Positions 1-11,358 of a DNA stretch of 38,443 nt are shown here, one piece after another. The DNA is from Pseudomonadales bacterium (GTDB taxonomy: Bacteria; Pseudomonadota; Gammaproteobacteria; Pseudomonadales; Azotimanducaceae): assembly GCA_021295855.1 (NCBI GenBank), contig JAGWBO010000012.1, forward strand, positions 18,436 through 56,878, written 5' to 3'. A program made the translations under genes and the position numbers. Each line of letters opens with the position of its first letter. The stretch's first letter is position 1. A model generated the notes under the pieces. That model did no database searches, was not told the origin of the DNA, and saw nothing but the letters and a program-made list of their open reading frames with translations.

Positions 1-1076
1 TCCGCGCGCGGAATGGCGCAGATATCTCCTGCAACTGCTTCTTCGATTTCTGTCTGTTGTTCGCCGAGCAGTTGCGTGAGATGCTGAATCTTCATCGCCT
101 TGCGCGCGTCATCGACGTACATCTGAGATCCATTGCGCAGCGTACCTTGATGCACTCGAAGCAGCGCCATGCGTCCCTTGAACTGATCCTCGACTACATT
201 GAAAACATGCCCGAGAACATGATCACTTGACTCTAAGTCGATGCTCATCTCATCGGTATCGCCGGACACAAATTGAGCAGGATTGCCTTCAGTCGGATTC
301 GGCATTAGCCGCGTCATGGTCGTGAGAAGCGCGTCAATGCCAGCACCTGTCAACGCTGACGTGTAGCAGATAGGCACTAAGTGACCTTCTCGAAGCGACT
401 GTTCGAATACTTCATGCAAGCGTTCTGCGGGCAGCTCTTCCTCTTCGAGATAGAGTGCCATCAAGTCTTCATCAATCTCAACAATCTGGTCGATGATTTG
501 TTCGTGTGCCTCTTCGACAGAACTGAAATTCGTGTCCCCAGAGCTACCTTCGAAGAAGCAATCGACAACATCCGATCGGTCCACATTCGGCAGATTGATA
601 GGCAAACACTCTGAACCCAAGGTCTCTTTGATCTGCTCGGTCACTGCTTCAAGATCGACGTTTTCCGATTCCATCTTGTTGACGATCACCATGCGACAGA
701 GATTTCGGTCTGCTGCATACTGTGCGATCTTCATCGTGTGTGAATCGACACCAAGATTCGCGTCAACTACGACCGCCACACTTTCAACCGCCGGCAACAC
801 TGCGAGCATGCGACCTATGAAGTCCGGGAAGCCCGGGTTATCGATTAAGTTGATGTGCCGCGAGCCGCAGTCGAACGAACAAACCGTCGGCGCTAATGAA
901 TGTTGCATGCTCTTTTCACGTGGACGATAGTCTGCCACCGTGGTACCTGCATCAACGTTGCCTTGGGCGTTGATTGCCTCGGCTTTGTAGAGCATGGCTT
1001 CGGCCACAGTCGTTTTCCCGACGCCCGCGCCGCCAATCAGAGCAAGATTGAGGATGTCCTGAGTCAAGTAAGCCAT
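1..1076 (-). CDS. Elongation factor G-like GTPase (FusA paralogue), truncated by the window edge
   Basis: Manual translation from ATG at 1076 on the minus strand: MAYLTQDILNLALIGGAGVGKTTVAEAML...NLIDNPGFPDFIGRMLAVLPAVESVAVVVDANLGV...VIVNKME, with P-loop, DxPG and NKxx motifs of translation GTPases. Not in the ORF track because it runs off the edge. Confidence 0.85.
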   Translation of the reverse strand, partial: MAYLTQDILNLALIGGAGVGKTTVAEAMLYKAEAINAQGNVDAGTTVADYRPREKSMQHSLAPTVCSFDCGSRHINLIDNPGFPDFIGRMLAVLPAVESVAVVVDANLGVDSHTMKIAQYAADRNLCRMVIVNKMESENVDLEAVTEQIKETLGSECLPINLPNVDRSDVVDCFFEGSSGDTNFSSVEEAHEQIIDQIVEIDEDLMALYLEEEELPAERLHEVFEQSLREGHLVPICYTSALTGAGIDALLTTMTRLMPNPTEGNPAQFVSGDTDEMSIDLESSDHVLGHVFNVVEDQFKGRMALLRVHQGTLRNGSQMYVDDARKAMKIQHLTQLLGEQQTEIEEAVAGDICAIPRA

Positions 1077-1303
1077 GACGGAATGCGCTCCGTTAATACC
1101 AAAGGATGAACGCGTTGAGTAACGCGATACGCCGTAACGATGGAGGCGGTCGCAAGATCGAAGGTGTTAGCAATTCAAACCTAACGCCGCCGCGCAACTT
1201 ACGGTCAGTAGCTAGAGCTCATAGTTTATCAGTCGAGCAAGTGGCGTCTTGCGTACAACGTGTTGTTAGCAGCTCGCAAGGTACACAGTGACTCAGGCCA
1301 TAT

Positions 1304-1339
1304 AAAAAAGACACCCCACGATCGAAACCGCGGGGCGTC
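1304..1339 (-). terminator. Intrinsic terminator downstream of the amidohydrolase gene
   Basis: Minus strand GACGCCCCGCGGTTTCGATCGTGGGGTGTCTTTTTT: 8-bp stem (one G-U) followed by six T. Confidence 0.75.
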
Positions 1340-1373
1340 CAACATTGCTATCGCTTAGCGCGATGTGCAGTAT

Positions 1374-3068
1374 CTAGTCACGAATGAAATCGCGAATGAC
1401 CTCACCAGGTCGACTACCGGAATATTCACCGTTCTCGATTACAACTTGACCAGCTACGATCGTCGCATCGTAACCCTTGCTCTTAACGACAAGACGGCCA
1501 CCATTGTGTGGGAAATCGTTGACGTATTCCGGATGACACGATTTCAACTCATCGTAATCGATGACGTTGAGATCGGCGTGCCAGCCTTCCCGCACTTCAC
1601 CTCGCTTCTTCAGACCAAGCACTTCGGCGGATTTGCCGGATATGCGATGGACCGCTTCTTGAAGCGTATAGACGCCACGATCGCGCGTCAGTTCAGCTAG
1701 TAAGAACGTCGGCGAATCCGCATCGGTGAACTGCCCAACGTGTGCGCCCGCATCACCAAGCATGGGAATCACATGAGGCAGACGCATGTAGTTCCATTGA
1801 TTCTGAAGAGCGCCCCCGAATGCCCAGAGATTCCAAAGTTCCTTACCTTCAGATTCGATTAGTCGGTCAACGTAAAGCTCTACCGGATCCTTGCCTGCTT
1901 CCTCCGCAAGCTTCTGTAGGTTCTTCTGATTTTCCAGGTCGTAGTCCGGATAATCACCGAAACCCATTGGGTGTAGGATACGCGCAGTCTGTCCGAAGCC
2001 ACCGTTTTCAATCGCTTCTGAGATCAGTTTCTCACGGACCCCAGGCTTCTTCATTTCAGCAACACGTTCTGCAATGCTCGGTAGCTTCATCAGTTCGCGC
2101 CAAGCTGGTGTTCGCAGAAAGGCTTGTTGCGCCAATCCGAAAAACGAGCCACTTGGCCGAGTGTGACAAATAGACGTGATTCGTCGCCCGGCTTCATTGT
2201 TGCGCCCCAGGAAATCCTCCCAACGCGACACGCCGCCATCACCCTCTGGACCCGTACCGCCTGAGAAGAGCACTTGGCAACCAAGCTCAGCGCCGGTCTC
2301 GAACATTTGACGTTCGATTTCGTAGCGCGTTCGCATATCTGGCGCAGCTTGGAACAGACCACCACGACCGCCGGCTTCGACGACTGCTCGTTGAATGGCC
2401 GCGGTTTCACGCTCGTCTGCCCAGGTACCAGGAGTTAATCGACCGTCAGGCACGCGGTGACCGAGGAATCGTGACGTCGAAAAGCCAACTGCGCCGCCTT
2501 CGACGCTCTCCTTGACCAGCTCAACAATCCGTTTCAGTTCGCGCTCGTCTGCTTGAACGCCTTCGTCGCAACTCTTGTCGCCCATTGCTTCAAAACGAAT
2601 CGCCGAATGACCACACATGCCAACGACGTTCAATGCTGGGCGAAGCGACTGCAGCGAATCGAGATATTCACCGAAGCTGGTCCAGTTCCACGGCAATCCA
2701 TCCATGATGGCATCTGCCGCAATGTCCTCGACAGCTTCCATCAGCTTGGCGAGGTATGCGCGGTTGTCTTCCGCGCAAGGCGCAAAAGTTACGCCGCAAT
2801 TTCCAATTAACGCGGTAGTTACACCGTGATAGGAGCTGGGTCGCATTTCTGGATCCCAGCCGATTTGAGCATCTAAGTGCGTATGAAGGTCAACGAAGCC
2901 AGGGGTAACTAGCTTGCCGCTTGCATCAATGGTCTGCTCAGCTTCTACATCTGAAAGATCACCTACCCGACTAATCACGCCATCGTCGACTGCGACATCT
3001 GCTTTGCGCGGTTCCGCGCCAGTACCGTCAACGAGCGTACCACCCGAGATGATCATTGAGTGTGACAT
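1374..3068 (-). CDS. Amidohydrolase family protein (N-acyl-D-amino-acid deacylase-like)
   Basis: MIISGGTLVDGTGAEPRKADVAVDDGVI...VTPGFVDLHTHLDAQIGWDP... C-terminal GDAGAHVGQFTDAD. ATG at 3068 preceded by GGAGGG. Confidence 0.85.
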   Translation of the reverse strand: MSHSMIISGGTLVDGTGAEPRKADVAVDDGVISRVGDLSDVEAEQTIDASGKLVTPGFVDLHTHLDAQIGWDPEMRPSSYHGVTTALIGNCGVTFAPCAEDNRAYLAKLMEAVEDIAADAIMDGLPWNWTSFGEYLDSLQSLRPALNVVGMCGHSAIRFEAMGDKSCDEGVQADERELKRIVELVKESVEGGAVGFSTSRFLGHRVPDGRLTPGTWADERETAAIQRAVVEAGGRGGLFQAAPDMRTRYEIERQMFETGAELGCQVLFSGGTGPEGDGGVSRWEDFLGRNNEAGRRITSICHTRPSGSFFGLAQQAFLRTPAWRELMKLPSIAERVAEMKKPGVREKLISEAIENGGFGQTARILHPMGFGDYPDYDLENQKNLQKLAEEAGKDPVELYVDRLIESEGKELWNLWAFGGALQNQWNYMRLPHVIPMLGDAGAHVGQFTDADSPTFLLAELTRDRGVYTLQEAVHRISGKSAEVLGLKKRGEVREGWHADLNVIDYDELKSCHPEYVNDFPHNGGRLVVKSKGYDATIVAGQVVIENGEYSGSRPGEVIRDFIRD

Positions 3069-3182
3069 AAAGTCCCTCCGTGGGATATATAGACGACTAA
3101 CCATGAGTCGACGTGCATATTTAACGGATTTGCGACCTGGTTTGTAGGTGCTAGACGTTACTCTAGCCCGTTTGATACGGGT

Positions 3183-4178
3183 TTAGCGATCTTGCGCGGG
3201 CGCACCTAAACGCCAGCTTCGCCACATGTCGTCGGTGACTTCAAGGTCGCTTTTGAACATCTTCGCGTCCTTAAACCACTCGTACAAACCGAGCTCTCGA
3301 TGAGCGTCTGCATCCAGAATTTCACGGTCCTCAGTGAAATCTGCAAATACCGCCCAACGAATTGCTTCACCGACATGAACACCCGCTGTGTGCACCGTAC
3401 GCCCATGCCAGAAAACGACATCTCCTTGGTTACCAACGAATTCCACTGGCGTGATCGTAGATACAACCTTGCGCATTGCATCGCCGAATGTGTCAGTTGG
3501 GGACCAGTTTGATTCAAAGCGATGCGCTTGAAACATGATTCGATGGCTGCCAGGATAAACAGTGAATCCACCCGAACGGGGTGGCACATCATTTAGGTAC
3601 ACGCACGCATTAAGTTGCTGACATACGCGGTCGGTATGGGGACCAAGACTCGCGCCACCAAGTCTCTGCTTGATCTCTTCGGCTGAGAGTTGCGCGGCAG
3701 GAAAGATCGCGTAGATCCCGCGTGTGCGCTCACTCTTTTTCAACCTGTCGGCGAGCAGGGTGCGTGCGATTTCGCGGATCTTTGGATGGTTCGGCACAAG
3801 GTCTAAGAGGAACTGCTGATTACCAATCTCATGCATTTTGACTCCTCGACCTTGAGCGACGGTGCGTTGTCTTCCCTCAAACGGGCCAGATTTGTCGGCC
3901 GGCGGCAACTTTGACCATTGTGGCGCTCGCCAAGTCATGGGATCATCGCGCTTCAACTCCCAATCGCTTTCTTTGCTAGGCGGAACGGTCTCGATTAGGC
4001 TGTCCCACGCTCGTTCGAGTGCATTGGCAACAGCACCCCGTTCGATCAACCCCCGCTTAAACAGGAATCCGTGTTCCTTGAAATACTCGATCTCCGCCTT
4101 GGAAACAATCTCCCCTTCCACCGCTAGCTTAGGGGGTTCATAGATTGAGCTTGGTCTACTGATCGTGCGTTCTGACAT
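3183..4178 (-). CDS. Phytanoyl-CoA dioxygenase (PhyH) family protein
   Basis: HxD...H facial triad: LGPHTDRVCQQLNACVYLND ... GDVVFWHGRTVHTAG; PGSH motif. Confidence 0.85.
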   Translation of the reverse strand: MSERTISRPSSIYEPPKLAVEGEIVSKAEIEYFKEHGFLFKRGLIERGAVANALERAWDSLIETVPPSKESDWELKRDDPMTWRAPQWSKLPPADKSGPFEGRQRTVAQGRGVKMHEIGNQQFLLDLVPNHPKIREIARTLLADRLKKSERTRGIYAIFPAAQLSAEEIKQRLGGASLGPHTDRVCQQLNACVYLNDVPPRSGGFTVYPGSHRIMFQAHRFESNWSPTDTFGDAMRKVVSTITPVEFVGNQGDVVFWHGRTVHTAGVHVGEAIRWAVFADFTEDREILDADAHRELGLYEWFKDAKMFKSDLEVTDDMWRSWRLGAPAQDR

Positions 4179-4244
4179 TCGAACCCACCCGAATTACATG
4201 CTCCACGAAATGGAGTATTGCCGACACCGCGCTCTCACGATGAG

Positions 4245-5780
4245 TTACTCCCATTCAATCGTCGAAGGCGGTTTACTGGACACGTCGTATACAACGCGGG
4301 ACACACCCTTGACCTCATTAATGATGCGCGATGAAACTCGACCAATTAAATCGTACGGTAACTGTGCCCAGTCGGCCGTCATAAAGTCCGTCGTAGTAAC
4401 TGCGCGCAACGCGATAACGTACTCGTAGCGCCGGGCATCGCCCATGACACCAACTGATTTGACAGGCAGAAAGACACAGAACGCCTGTGCGACCTTGTCG
4501 TACCAATCGCTTCTGCGCAACTCCTCAAGATAAATCGCGTCAGCGTTTCTCAGCGTGTCGAGATGGGCTGCGCGGACTTCTCCTAACACGCGAACAGCAA
4601 GTCCCGGTCCAGGAAACGGATGCCGATTGATCAGAGTATCGGGTAACCCCAAAGCAAGACCGACTTGGCGTACCTCATCCTTAAACAAATCGCGCAATGG
4701 TTCAAGTAATCGTAGATGCAGTCGTTCCGGCAAGCCTCCTACGTTATGGTGACTCTTGATCACGTGCGACTTGCCAAACCTCGTCGCAGCAGACTCAACG
4801 ACGTCAGGATAGATCGTGCCCTGTCCTAGAAACTGAACGTTACTTAGTTCCCTGGCCTCGTCCTCAAAGACCCGAATAAAAGTCTCGCCAATGATCTTTC
4901 TTTTTGCTTCAGGATCCTCTACTCCACCTAAAGCATCGAGAAATCGCGATCTCGCGTCGACCACCCGCAAATCCAATGACATGGTGTTTGACGGTTGAAA
5001 CGCGCGCTCCACCTCTTGACGTTCGTTCATACGGAGCAAGCCGTTGTCGACGAATACGCAGTGCAACCGTTCTCCAATAGCTCTCGCAAGCAATGCTGCC
5101 GTTACGCTCGAATCTACGCCGCCTGACAAACCAAGCAGTACCTCTCCATCACCTACTTGAGCACGGATGTCTACGATGAGCTGATCGACGATATTTGCGG
5201 GTCGCCAGGATGCCTCACAACCGACGACATCAAACAGGAACCGCCGCAAGATCTCGTTTCCATCACGCGTGTGTGTGACCTCTGGATGGAATTGGATGCC
5301 ATACCACTTACGCTCGGCGTCCGCCATAGCGACATACGGTGCTGATGCAGTTTTTGCGGTGCCTGAAAAACCGTTTGGCAGCATCGCAACCTTGTCGCCG
5401 TGGCTCATCCAGACCGGTAATACGTCACCGAGTCCACCCAGAAGCGAGTCAGCGCCATTGGTCATTACCTCGGTCGCACCGAACTCCTTCATGGGTGAGT
5501 TTTCAACCCGACCGCCCAGCTGCGCGACCAAAGCCTGCATACCGTAGCAGATCCCAAGGATAGGTTTTCTACTCTCGAGCAACCAATCTGGTATACGTGG
5601 GGTAATCCGTTCAGTGACCGACTCGGGACCACCCGATAGTATGAAAGCCTCTGGCTGGAGATCCGTTAGTAGCGATGCGTCAATATCGAACGGATAAATC
5701 TCGCAGTAAACATTGAGTTCTCGGACGCGACGCGCGATCAATTGCGTCGTTTGCGAACCGAAATCAATTACGACAATCAA
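4245..5780 (-). CDS. guaA: GMP synthase (glutamine-hydrolysing)
   Basis: GATase motif [12 protein letters not shown]-PPase SGGVDSS, C-terminal KPPSTIEWE; next to guaB. Confidence 0.98.
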   Translation of the reverse strand: MIVVIDFGSQTTQLIARRVRELNVYCEIYPFDIDASLLTDLQPEAFILSGGPESVTERITPRIPDWLLESRKPILGICYGMQALVAQLGGRVENSPMKEFGATEVMTNGADSLLGGLGDVLPVWMSHGDKVAMLPNGFSGTAKTASAPYVAMADAERKWYGIQFHPEVTHTRDGNEILRRFLFDVVGCEASWRPANIVDQLIVDIRAQVGDGEVLLGLSGGVDSSVTAALLARAIGERLHCVFVDNGLLRMNERQEVERAFQPSNTMSLDLRVVDARSRFLDALGGVEDPEAKRKIIGETFIRVFEDEARELSNVQFLGQGTIYPDVVESAATRFGKSHVIKSHHNVGGLPERLHLRLLEPLRDLFKDEVRQVGLALGLPDTLINRHPFPGPGLAVRVLGEVRAAHLDTLRNADAIYLEELRRSDWYDKVAQAFCVFLPVKSVGVMGDARRYEYVIALRAVTTTDFMTADWAQLPYDLIGRVSSRIINEVKGVSRVVYDVSSKPPSTIEWE

Positions 5781-5825
5781 GGCACGAAAAAATGCATATA
5801 CGAGTGAGTAAACGGAAGGCTTGAG

Positions 5826-7292
5826 CTAACCTGGGTAATTCGGTGCTTCCTTGACAATGTCGACGTCGTGGACGTGGCTCTCTGTTTGGCTAGCGCTTGT
5901 GATGGAGCTGAATTGCGAGTTCGTGCGTAGTTGGTGGATAGTCTCACAACCTGTGTAGCCCATCGCACTACGCAGACCACCTGTCATCTGTTGGACGACG
6001 GCTCGAAGCGGACCGCGATACGGTACTCTCCCTTCAACGCCTTCCGGAACGAGCTTGTTCACGTTCGCGTCCTCGTTTAACGCATAGCGATTCCGCGAAC
6101 CGCGGTGTTCAGCCATTGCCCCAAGTGAACCCATGCCTCGATAACTCTTGTAGGTTCGGCCCTGGTAGAGCTCGATCTCGCCGGGCGCTTCGTCCGTGCC
6201 TGCAAGCAACGATCCAATCATCACGCAATCTGCGCCTGCAGCGATCGCTTTCGCGATATCACCAGAGTATCGAATACCGCCATCTGCAATCACAGGCACA
6301 TCCTCGTCATGCAGTTCGGATGCGACATCATCGATCGCCGTTACCTGAGGAACGCCAACGCCTGTAACCATGCGAGTCGTACAGATACTGCCCGGTCCTA
6401 TCCCTACTTTTACCGCATCCACGCCTGCATCAACAAGTGCCCGTGCACCTTCCGCCGTTGCAACATTGCCACCGATGACATCTAAATCCGCGAAGGATTG
6501 TTTAATCCAACGAATACGTTCAATGACGTTTTGCGAGTGGCCATGAGCCGTGTCAACCACGATAAGATCGGCACCGGCTTCAGCGAGTTTCGCAATACGT
6601 TCATCCGTTTCAGAGCTTGTACCGACAGACGCACCAACGCGAAGTTGCCCAGCCGCGTCTTTACACGCATTGGGATAGTCCTGCGATTTTTGGATGTCCT
6701 TGACCGTGACCATTCCTCGGAGCTGCCCGTTGCCATTCGTCAACAGGATCTTCTCGATCCGGTTTCGATGCAGCAACTCAAGAATCGTGTCAAACGACGA
6801 GTCTTCTGGCGTCGTGACAAGTTTCGACTTCGGGGTCATGACGTCCGCAACACGCAAGTCCATTCGCGTCTCAAAGCGAATGTCGCGATGGGTCACAATG
6901 CCAGCGAGTTCGTCTGCGCGTAGGACGGGAACACCAGAAATTCGGTGTTTCGCAGTTAGATCTATGAGATCCTGCACCGACGCGTCCACATCTATGGTGA
7001 TGGGATCGCGGATGATGCCCGTTTCAAACTTTTTTACAGTCCGAACTTCCTCCGCCTGCGCCTCTATCGACATATTCTTGTGCACGATGCCGATACCGCC
7101 TTCTTGCGCAACACCGATCGCCAAGCGTGCCTCTGTCACAGTATCCATTGCGGCGGACAAAAGCGGGATGTTTAGGGATATGCTGCGCGTGACGCGAGAT
7201 TGCAGCGAGACGTCAGCCGGCAGGACTTTGGAATAACCCGGGCGCAAAAGCACATCGTCAAAAGTCAGAGCTTCGTTGGTGATGCGCAACAT
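5826..7292 (-). CDS. guaB: IMP dehydrogenase
   Basis: [16 protein letters not shown] domains, [20 protein letters not shown] active-site loop. Confidence 0.98.
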   Translation of the reverse strand: MLRITNEALTFDDVLLRPGYSKVLPADVSLQSRVTRSISLNIPLLSAAMDTVTEARLAIGVAQEGGIGIVHKNMSIEAQAEEVRTVKKFETGIIRDPITIDVDASVQDLIDLTAKHRISGVPVLRADELAGIVTHRDIRFETRMDLRVADVMTPKSKLVTTPEDSSFDTILELLHRNRIEKILLTNGNGQLRGMVTVKDIQKSQDYPNACKDAAGQLRVGASVGTSSETDERIAKLAEAGADLIVVDTAHGHSQNVIERIRWIKQSFADLDVIGGNVATAEGARALVDAGVDAVKVGIGPGSICTTRMVTGVGVPQVTAIDDVASELHDEDVPVIADGGIRYSGDIAKAIAAGADCVMIGSLLAGTDEAPGEIELYQGRTYKSYRGMGSLGAMAEHRGSRNRYALNEDANVNKLVPEGVEGRVPYRGPLRAVVQQMTGGLRSAMGYTGCETIHQLRTNSQFSSITSASQTESHVHDVDIVKEAPNYPG

Positions 7293-7510
7293 GCTGTCAA
7301 GCCTTCGCCCAAAAGGAGATTTTAGCGATGGCGCCTAACCGCTCGCTTCCCACAATACGAACTTTCACAACTTTGTGACGACAGTAATAAGCGAAGAATT
7401 CAGGACAATCGTCCTACTTTCGCGTCTGTGGATTCGAGTAACGTGACGCTCCTAGAATTGCCATAGGCGTGTCTTAGCGTCCGTTTTTATCTCCAACAGA
7501 TCGTCGAACC

Positions 7511-9100
7511 ATGCCAACAGATGGCACCAATGAACCAATTCACACGGTTGCGCAAGCCATAGAGCGCGTCAATCGCGTCCTCAATGAACAGTTCTTACCG
7601 ATCTGGGTGACTGGTGAAATCTCGAATCTTTACGATCGTAATCATTGGTATTTCGATCTCGTTGAGGGCAATGCCGCTCTCCACTGCGTCGCTTGGCAAA
7701 GCGTGAATCGTCGTTTTCGTTTTAATGTCGAAAACGGCACAAAAGTGAATGTTCGCGGCAAATTCACAATCTATCCGGATCGTGGTCAGTTCCAAATCCT
7801 CGTCGATCGCATGGAACTCGCCGGCGAAGGCGCTCTACGCGCCGAATTCGAACGCTTGCGGCGTGACTTGGAAAGCGAAGGCTTATTTCGCCCAGAACAC
7901 AAGAAACCGATCCCAAGATTTCCCCGACGTATCGCTCTCTTGACCGCGCAGTCAGGAGCGGCAGTTCGAGATGTCATCCAAAACTTCAGCCGACGCTATC
8001 CACTTACGGAAATCGTTCACATCCCCACGTTAGTTCAAGGACGAAGCGCACCAGATTCGATCACACACGCAATCCAACGAGCAATGCGCAACGATGTCAA
8101 TGCTGACGTTCTGCTATTGACGCGAGGAGGAGGTTCGTTCGAAGATTTAAACGCCTTCAACGACGAATTCGTAGCGCGTGCGATCTTCGCCTGTCCGATC
8201 CCGGTTGTGAGCGCGATTGGTCATGAAAAGGACGTGTCCATTTCGGACTATGTCGCCGATCAGCGCGCAGCCACGCCGTCAACCGCAGTTGAACTCATGG
8301 CGCCTGATTTGATCGAACTACGTCAGCTTGTTTCCGGCACCAGGCAGTGGTTACTTACTAATACCAACGCCGCGTTGGTTCACCGATATCAAGATCTCGA
8401 GACCTTGAACGCTCGACTGCGAAAACCGACCCAAGACATCGAGTACCACACCAATGATGTCGCACGAATGCGCGAGAAGCTGCGCGTGGTCTTCGACGCA
8501 AAACATAAGCAGCACTTGACAAGTGTCGTCAACCTCGACCAAAGGCTGCAACGCGTGACACCACTAGCTTCGCTCAAGAATCTATCCGTACGGTTGACCA
8601 ACCTCGAACATCGTCTTCAGCGCAGCAATCCGATCACGCAGCTGAACAACCTCGAACAACGAAGAGTTGAGTCTCGGCGTCAACTTCACGCGCTCGTCAC
8701 GAATTCACTAGACCTGCATCGCAGTCAGCTTCGCTTGGCAATCGCCCACCTTTCACGTGTCAAACCGATCAACAATATCGATGGTTTACTTGAACGAGTT
8801 AGTCGCATGCGCGACACATTGAGGTTAACAACGCACAACAACATCGAAACCATGAATGCCGCATTTCGACAGAAGGTCGCTACGCTCCGAGCCGTAAGTC
8901 CACTCGCGACACTTGAGCGAGGCTATGCCGTCGTAACTAAACCTGACGGCTCGACTTGGGGAGAAATCGTGTCGAACATTGGTTCAGTAAGTCCCGGTGA
9001 TCAGATCAATGCTCATGTGCATGGCGGGACAATCGACGCCATTGTTCAATCGACGACGACACGAGAAGAGGAAGAGGAGAACCAGTCAAGTGCTTCGTGA
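7511..9100 (+). CDS. xseA: Exodeoxyribonuclease VII large subunit
   Basis: N-terminal OB fold WVTGEISNLY...HWYFDLVEG, ITRGGGS-like LLTRGGGSFEDLNAFNDE, SAIGHEKDVSISDYVAD, C-terminal SPLATLERGYAVV; divergent from guaBA. Confidence 0.97.
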   Translation: MPTDGTNEPIHTVAQAIERVNRVLNEQFLPIWVTGEISNLYDRNHWYFDLVEGNAALHCVAWQSVNRRFRFNVENGTKVNVRGKFTIYPDRGQFQILVDRMELAGEGALRAEFERLRRDLESEGLFRPEHKKPIPRFPRRIALLTAQSGAAVRDVIQNFSRRYPLTEIVHIPTLVQGRSAPDSITHAIQRAMRNDVNADVLLLTRGGGSFEDLNAFNDEFVARAIFACPIPVVSAIGHEKDVSISDYVADQRAATPSTAVELMAPDLIELRQLVSGTRQWLLTNTNAALVHRYQDLETLNARLRKPTQDIEYHTNDVARMREKLRVVFDAKHKQHLTSVVNLDQRLQRVTPLASLKNLSVRLTNLEHRLQRSNPITQLNNLEQRRVESRRQLHALVTNSLDLHRSQLRLAIAHLSRVKPINNIDGLLERVSRMRDTLRLTTHNNIETMNAAFRQKVATLRAVSPLATLERGYAVVTKPDGSTWGEIVSNIGSVSPGDQINAHVHGGTIDAIVQSTTTREEEEENQSSAS

Positions 9101-9938
9101 TGCACATCGTGCTCAACTCATCCTCGTCACACTCTGTTTCGGAATAAGCGCAACGGCGCTGCATGCGGCTTCGCCCCCACAGAGTGCTCATGGCACGATT
9201 GCATTAGTGCCACTCGAAAACAGTGCTAATGTCGCTAGCGTCACTTTCCTTGAGAAACCTCAACTTATCTCAGGCGATATCGCAATCGTGGCGATCCCGT
9301 TGTTCATGGAGACCGGCGAACAGGAAGTTCAAGTGAATTACAGCGACGGTACCGTTAGGGACGTCACGATCAAGGTACTTGAGCGGGACTACCCGGAAGA
9401 GCGAATCACTGTGACTGATCAGGAGCACGTCTCTCCATCGGCAACGAATCTCGAACGAATCCGCGAGGAAGCCGCACAGATGCGAGCAGCCTATGAGCTA
9501 CTTACGCCTCATCCGACAAACCTGCTACCTATAGTTCAACCCGTTGAAGGACGGAACTCTGGCGTGTTTGGGTCCCGACGGTTTTTTAACGACGAACCTC
9601 GCAACCCTCACTCTGGGATTGACTGGGCGGCGCCGACGGGTACACCGATCAAAAACCCAACCGGTGGAACGGTCGCAGTTGTTGGCGATTTCTTTTTTAA
9701 CGGAAAAACCGTACTCATCGATCACGGTGGTGGATTCGTGTCAATGATGTGCCATATGAGCGAGACACTCGTCGAAGAAGGTCAACGGATTGAGCGCGGT
9801 GAAATAATCGGAAAAATCGGTACCACCGGCCGCTCGACGGGACCTCATTTACATTGGACCATCAGCTTGAGTGGTGTACGCACGGATCCTGCCGTATTCA
9901 TGTCGATGCTCAACGCATTTCACGACGCCTCGCCTTAG
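9090..9938 (+). CDS. M23 family metallopeptidase, secreted (GTG start)
   Basis: Signal-peptide-like MLRDAHRAQLILVTLCFGISATALHA; NPHSGIDWAAPTGTPI...DHGGGFVSMMCHMSE...GTTGRSTGPHLHWTIS. GTG at 9090 overlaps the xseA end by 11 nt; the ORF track start at 8997 lies inside xseA. Confidence 0.9.
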   Translation: MLRDAHRAQLILVTLCFGISATALHAASPPQSAHGTIALVPLENSANVASVTFLEKPQLISGDIAIVAIPLFMETGEQEVQVNYSDGTVRDVTIKVLERDYPEERITVTDQEHVSPSATNLERIREEAAQMRAAYELLTPHPTNLLPIVQPVEGRNSGVFGSRRFFNDEPRNPHSGIDWAAPTGTPIKNPTGGTVAVVGDFFFNGKTVLIDHGGGFVSMMCHMSETLVEEGQRIERGEIIGKIGTTGRSTGPHLHWTISLSGVRTDPAVFMSMLNAFHDASP

Positions 9939-9942
9939 TCTC

Positions 9943-11358
9943 TTAACGCCGTCCCTTCGCTTTCGCCCGCGCTTTGCGTCGTTGTATCAGTCGTCCTCGG
10001 TGTTTCAGTTGACGGCGTGTGAGTTCGTTGCGCCTGTGCGAGTACGGGTTTGCAGAATTGCGGAATTCAATGACGATTGGCATCCCTTCAATATCCAACG
10101 CCGTGCGAAAGCTGTTCTCAAGATATCGAGCGTAACTTCGCGGGAGTGACTCGACCTGATTCCCGTGAACTAGAAGCGTCGGCGGGTGATCACGAAGTTT
10201 GTTCACGTAACGGATCTTGACGGGACGTCCTCGATTGGTAGGCGGCGAATGACTATGAATTGCGTTCTGCAATACCTGATTCAGATCAGGTGTCGCGATA
10301 TCAAGTCGTCCAGACGCATAAATCTGCCGAACTTTCGTATACAGCCTTTTGATACCCGTTCGGTTTAACGCAGACGTGTGGTGTATCGGAATCCACTCGG
10401 CGAATTTCAAACGGCGTGACAATGACGACTTCAGCTCCCGTCGCTGCTCTGAGTTCATCGCATCGACTTTGTTCACAACGAGAATCAGACCCGTACCAGC
10501 CTCGACTGCGTAACTCACGATATGGAGGTCTTGCTCGACGATACCTTCGGTCGCATCAATGACAAGCAACGCCACATCCGCCGCAACCATGGCGTCAAGT
10601 GCCTTGACGACCGAGAACTTCTCAATCACGTCGTTCACTCGACCTTTTCGCCGAATGCCAGCCGTGTCGATCAGCACGTAACGCTGATCATCTCGTTCGA
10701 ACGGAATGTAGATGGAATCACGCGTAGTACCGGGTTCATCGAACACAACGCAACGTTCATCGCCTAACAATGCGTTTACTAACGTTGATTTTCCAACGTT
10801 AGGTCGACCGACCACCGCAACCGGAATTCCTTCTAGATCGGGCGACTCGGCGGGGTTCGTCAAGTACGACTCAAGTGAATCCCTAAGTTCGTTGACACCA
10901 TCACCGTGCGTCGCTGAAACGAACAGCGTCTCGCCAAAACCTAAACCATTCAACGCTTCAAGCGCTAATAGTTGCACCTGCTTGACACCATCAATCTTGT
11001 TGGCAACCAATCGAGTTGGTTTATTCAGCACGCGAAGCTCTTGAAGGATCGTCTCGTCTGCTGCCGTAAGTCCTGTCGACGCGTCCAACAATGCCACGAC
11101 GACATCCGCCTCATCGATAGCGTTTTGCACCTGCACATTAACCAGGCTGGCGATATCTGAAGTGTCGTGAAGTCCGCCTGTGTCGATGACCGTACCAATC
11201 CGGGCACCGAACTCAGCTCGACCGTATTTCCTGTCGCGGGTCAATCCGGGTCGATCGTGCACCAGCGCGTCGCGACCACCACAGAGTCGATTGAAGAGCG
11301 TGGATTTGCCTACGTTGGGACGACCGACGAGTGCGACCGTGCCCGAACTCAAGCTCAT
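9943..11358 (-). CDS. der: Ribosome biogenesis GTPase Der (double Era-like)
   Basis: Two G domains (GRPNVGKSTLFN and GRPNVGKSTLVN) plus C-terminal KH-like domain. Confidence 0.97.
   Translation of the reverse strand: MSLSSGTVALVGRPNVGKSTLFNRLCGGRDALVHDRPGLTRDRKYGRAEFGARIGTVIDTGGLHDTSDIASLVNVQVQNAIDEADVVVALLDASTGLTAADETILQELRVLNKPTRLVANKIDGVKQVQLLALEALNGLGFGETLFVSATHGDGVNELRDSLESYLTNPAESPDLEGIPVAVVGRPNVGKSTLVNALLGDERCVVFDEPGTTRDSIYIPFERDDQRYVLIDTAGIRRKGRVNDVIEKFSVVKALDAMVAADVALLVIDATEGIVEQDLHIVSYAVEAGTGLILVVNKVDAMNSEQRRELKSSLSRRLKFAEWIPIHHTSALNRTGIKRLYTKVRQIYASGRLDIATPDLNQVLQNAIHSHSPPTNRGRPVKIRYVNKLRDHPPTLLVHGNQVESLPRSYARYLENSFRTALDIEGMPIVIEFRNSANPYSHRRNELTRRQLKHRGRLIQRRKARAKAKGRR

Noticed and set aside
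381-1291. Plus-strand ORFs at the left edge
   Set aside because: Mostly antisense to the EF-G-like gene or in short intergenic sequence; no protein-family features.
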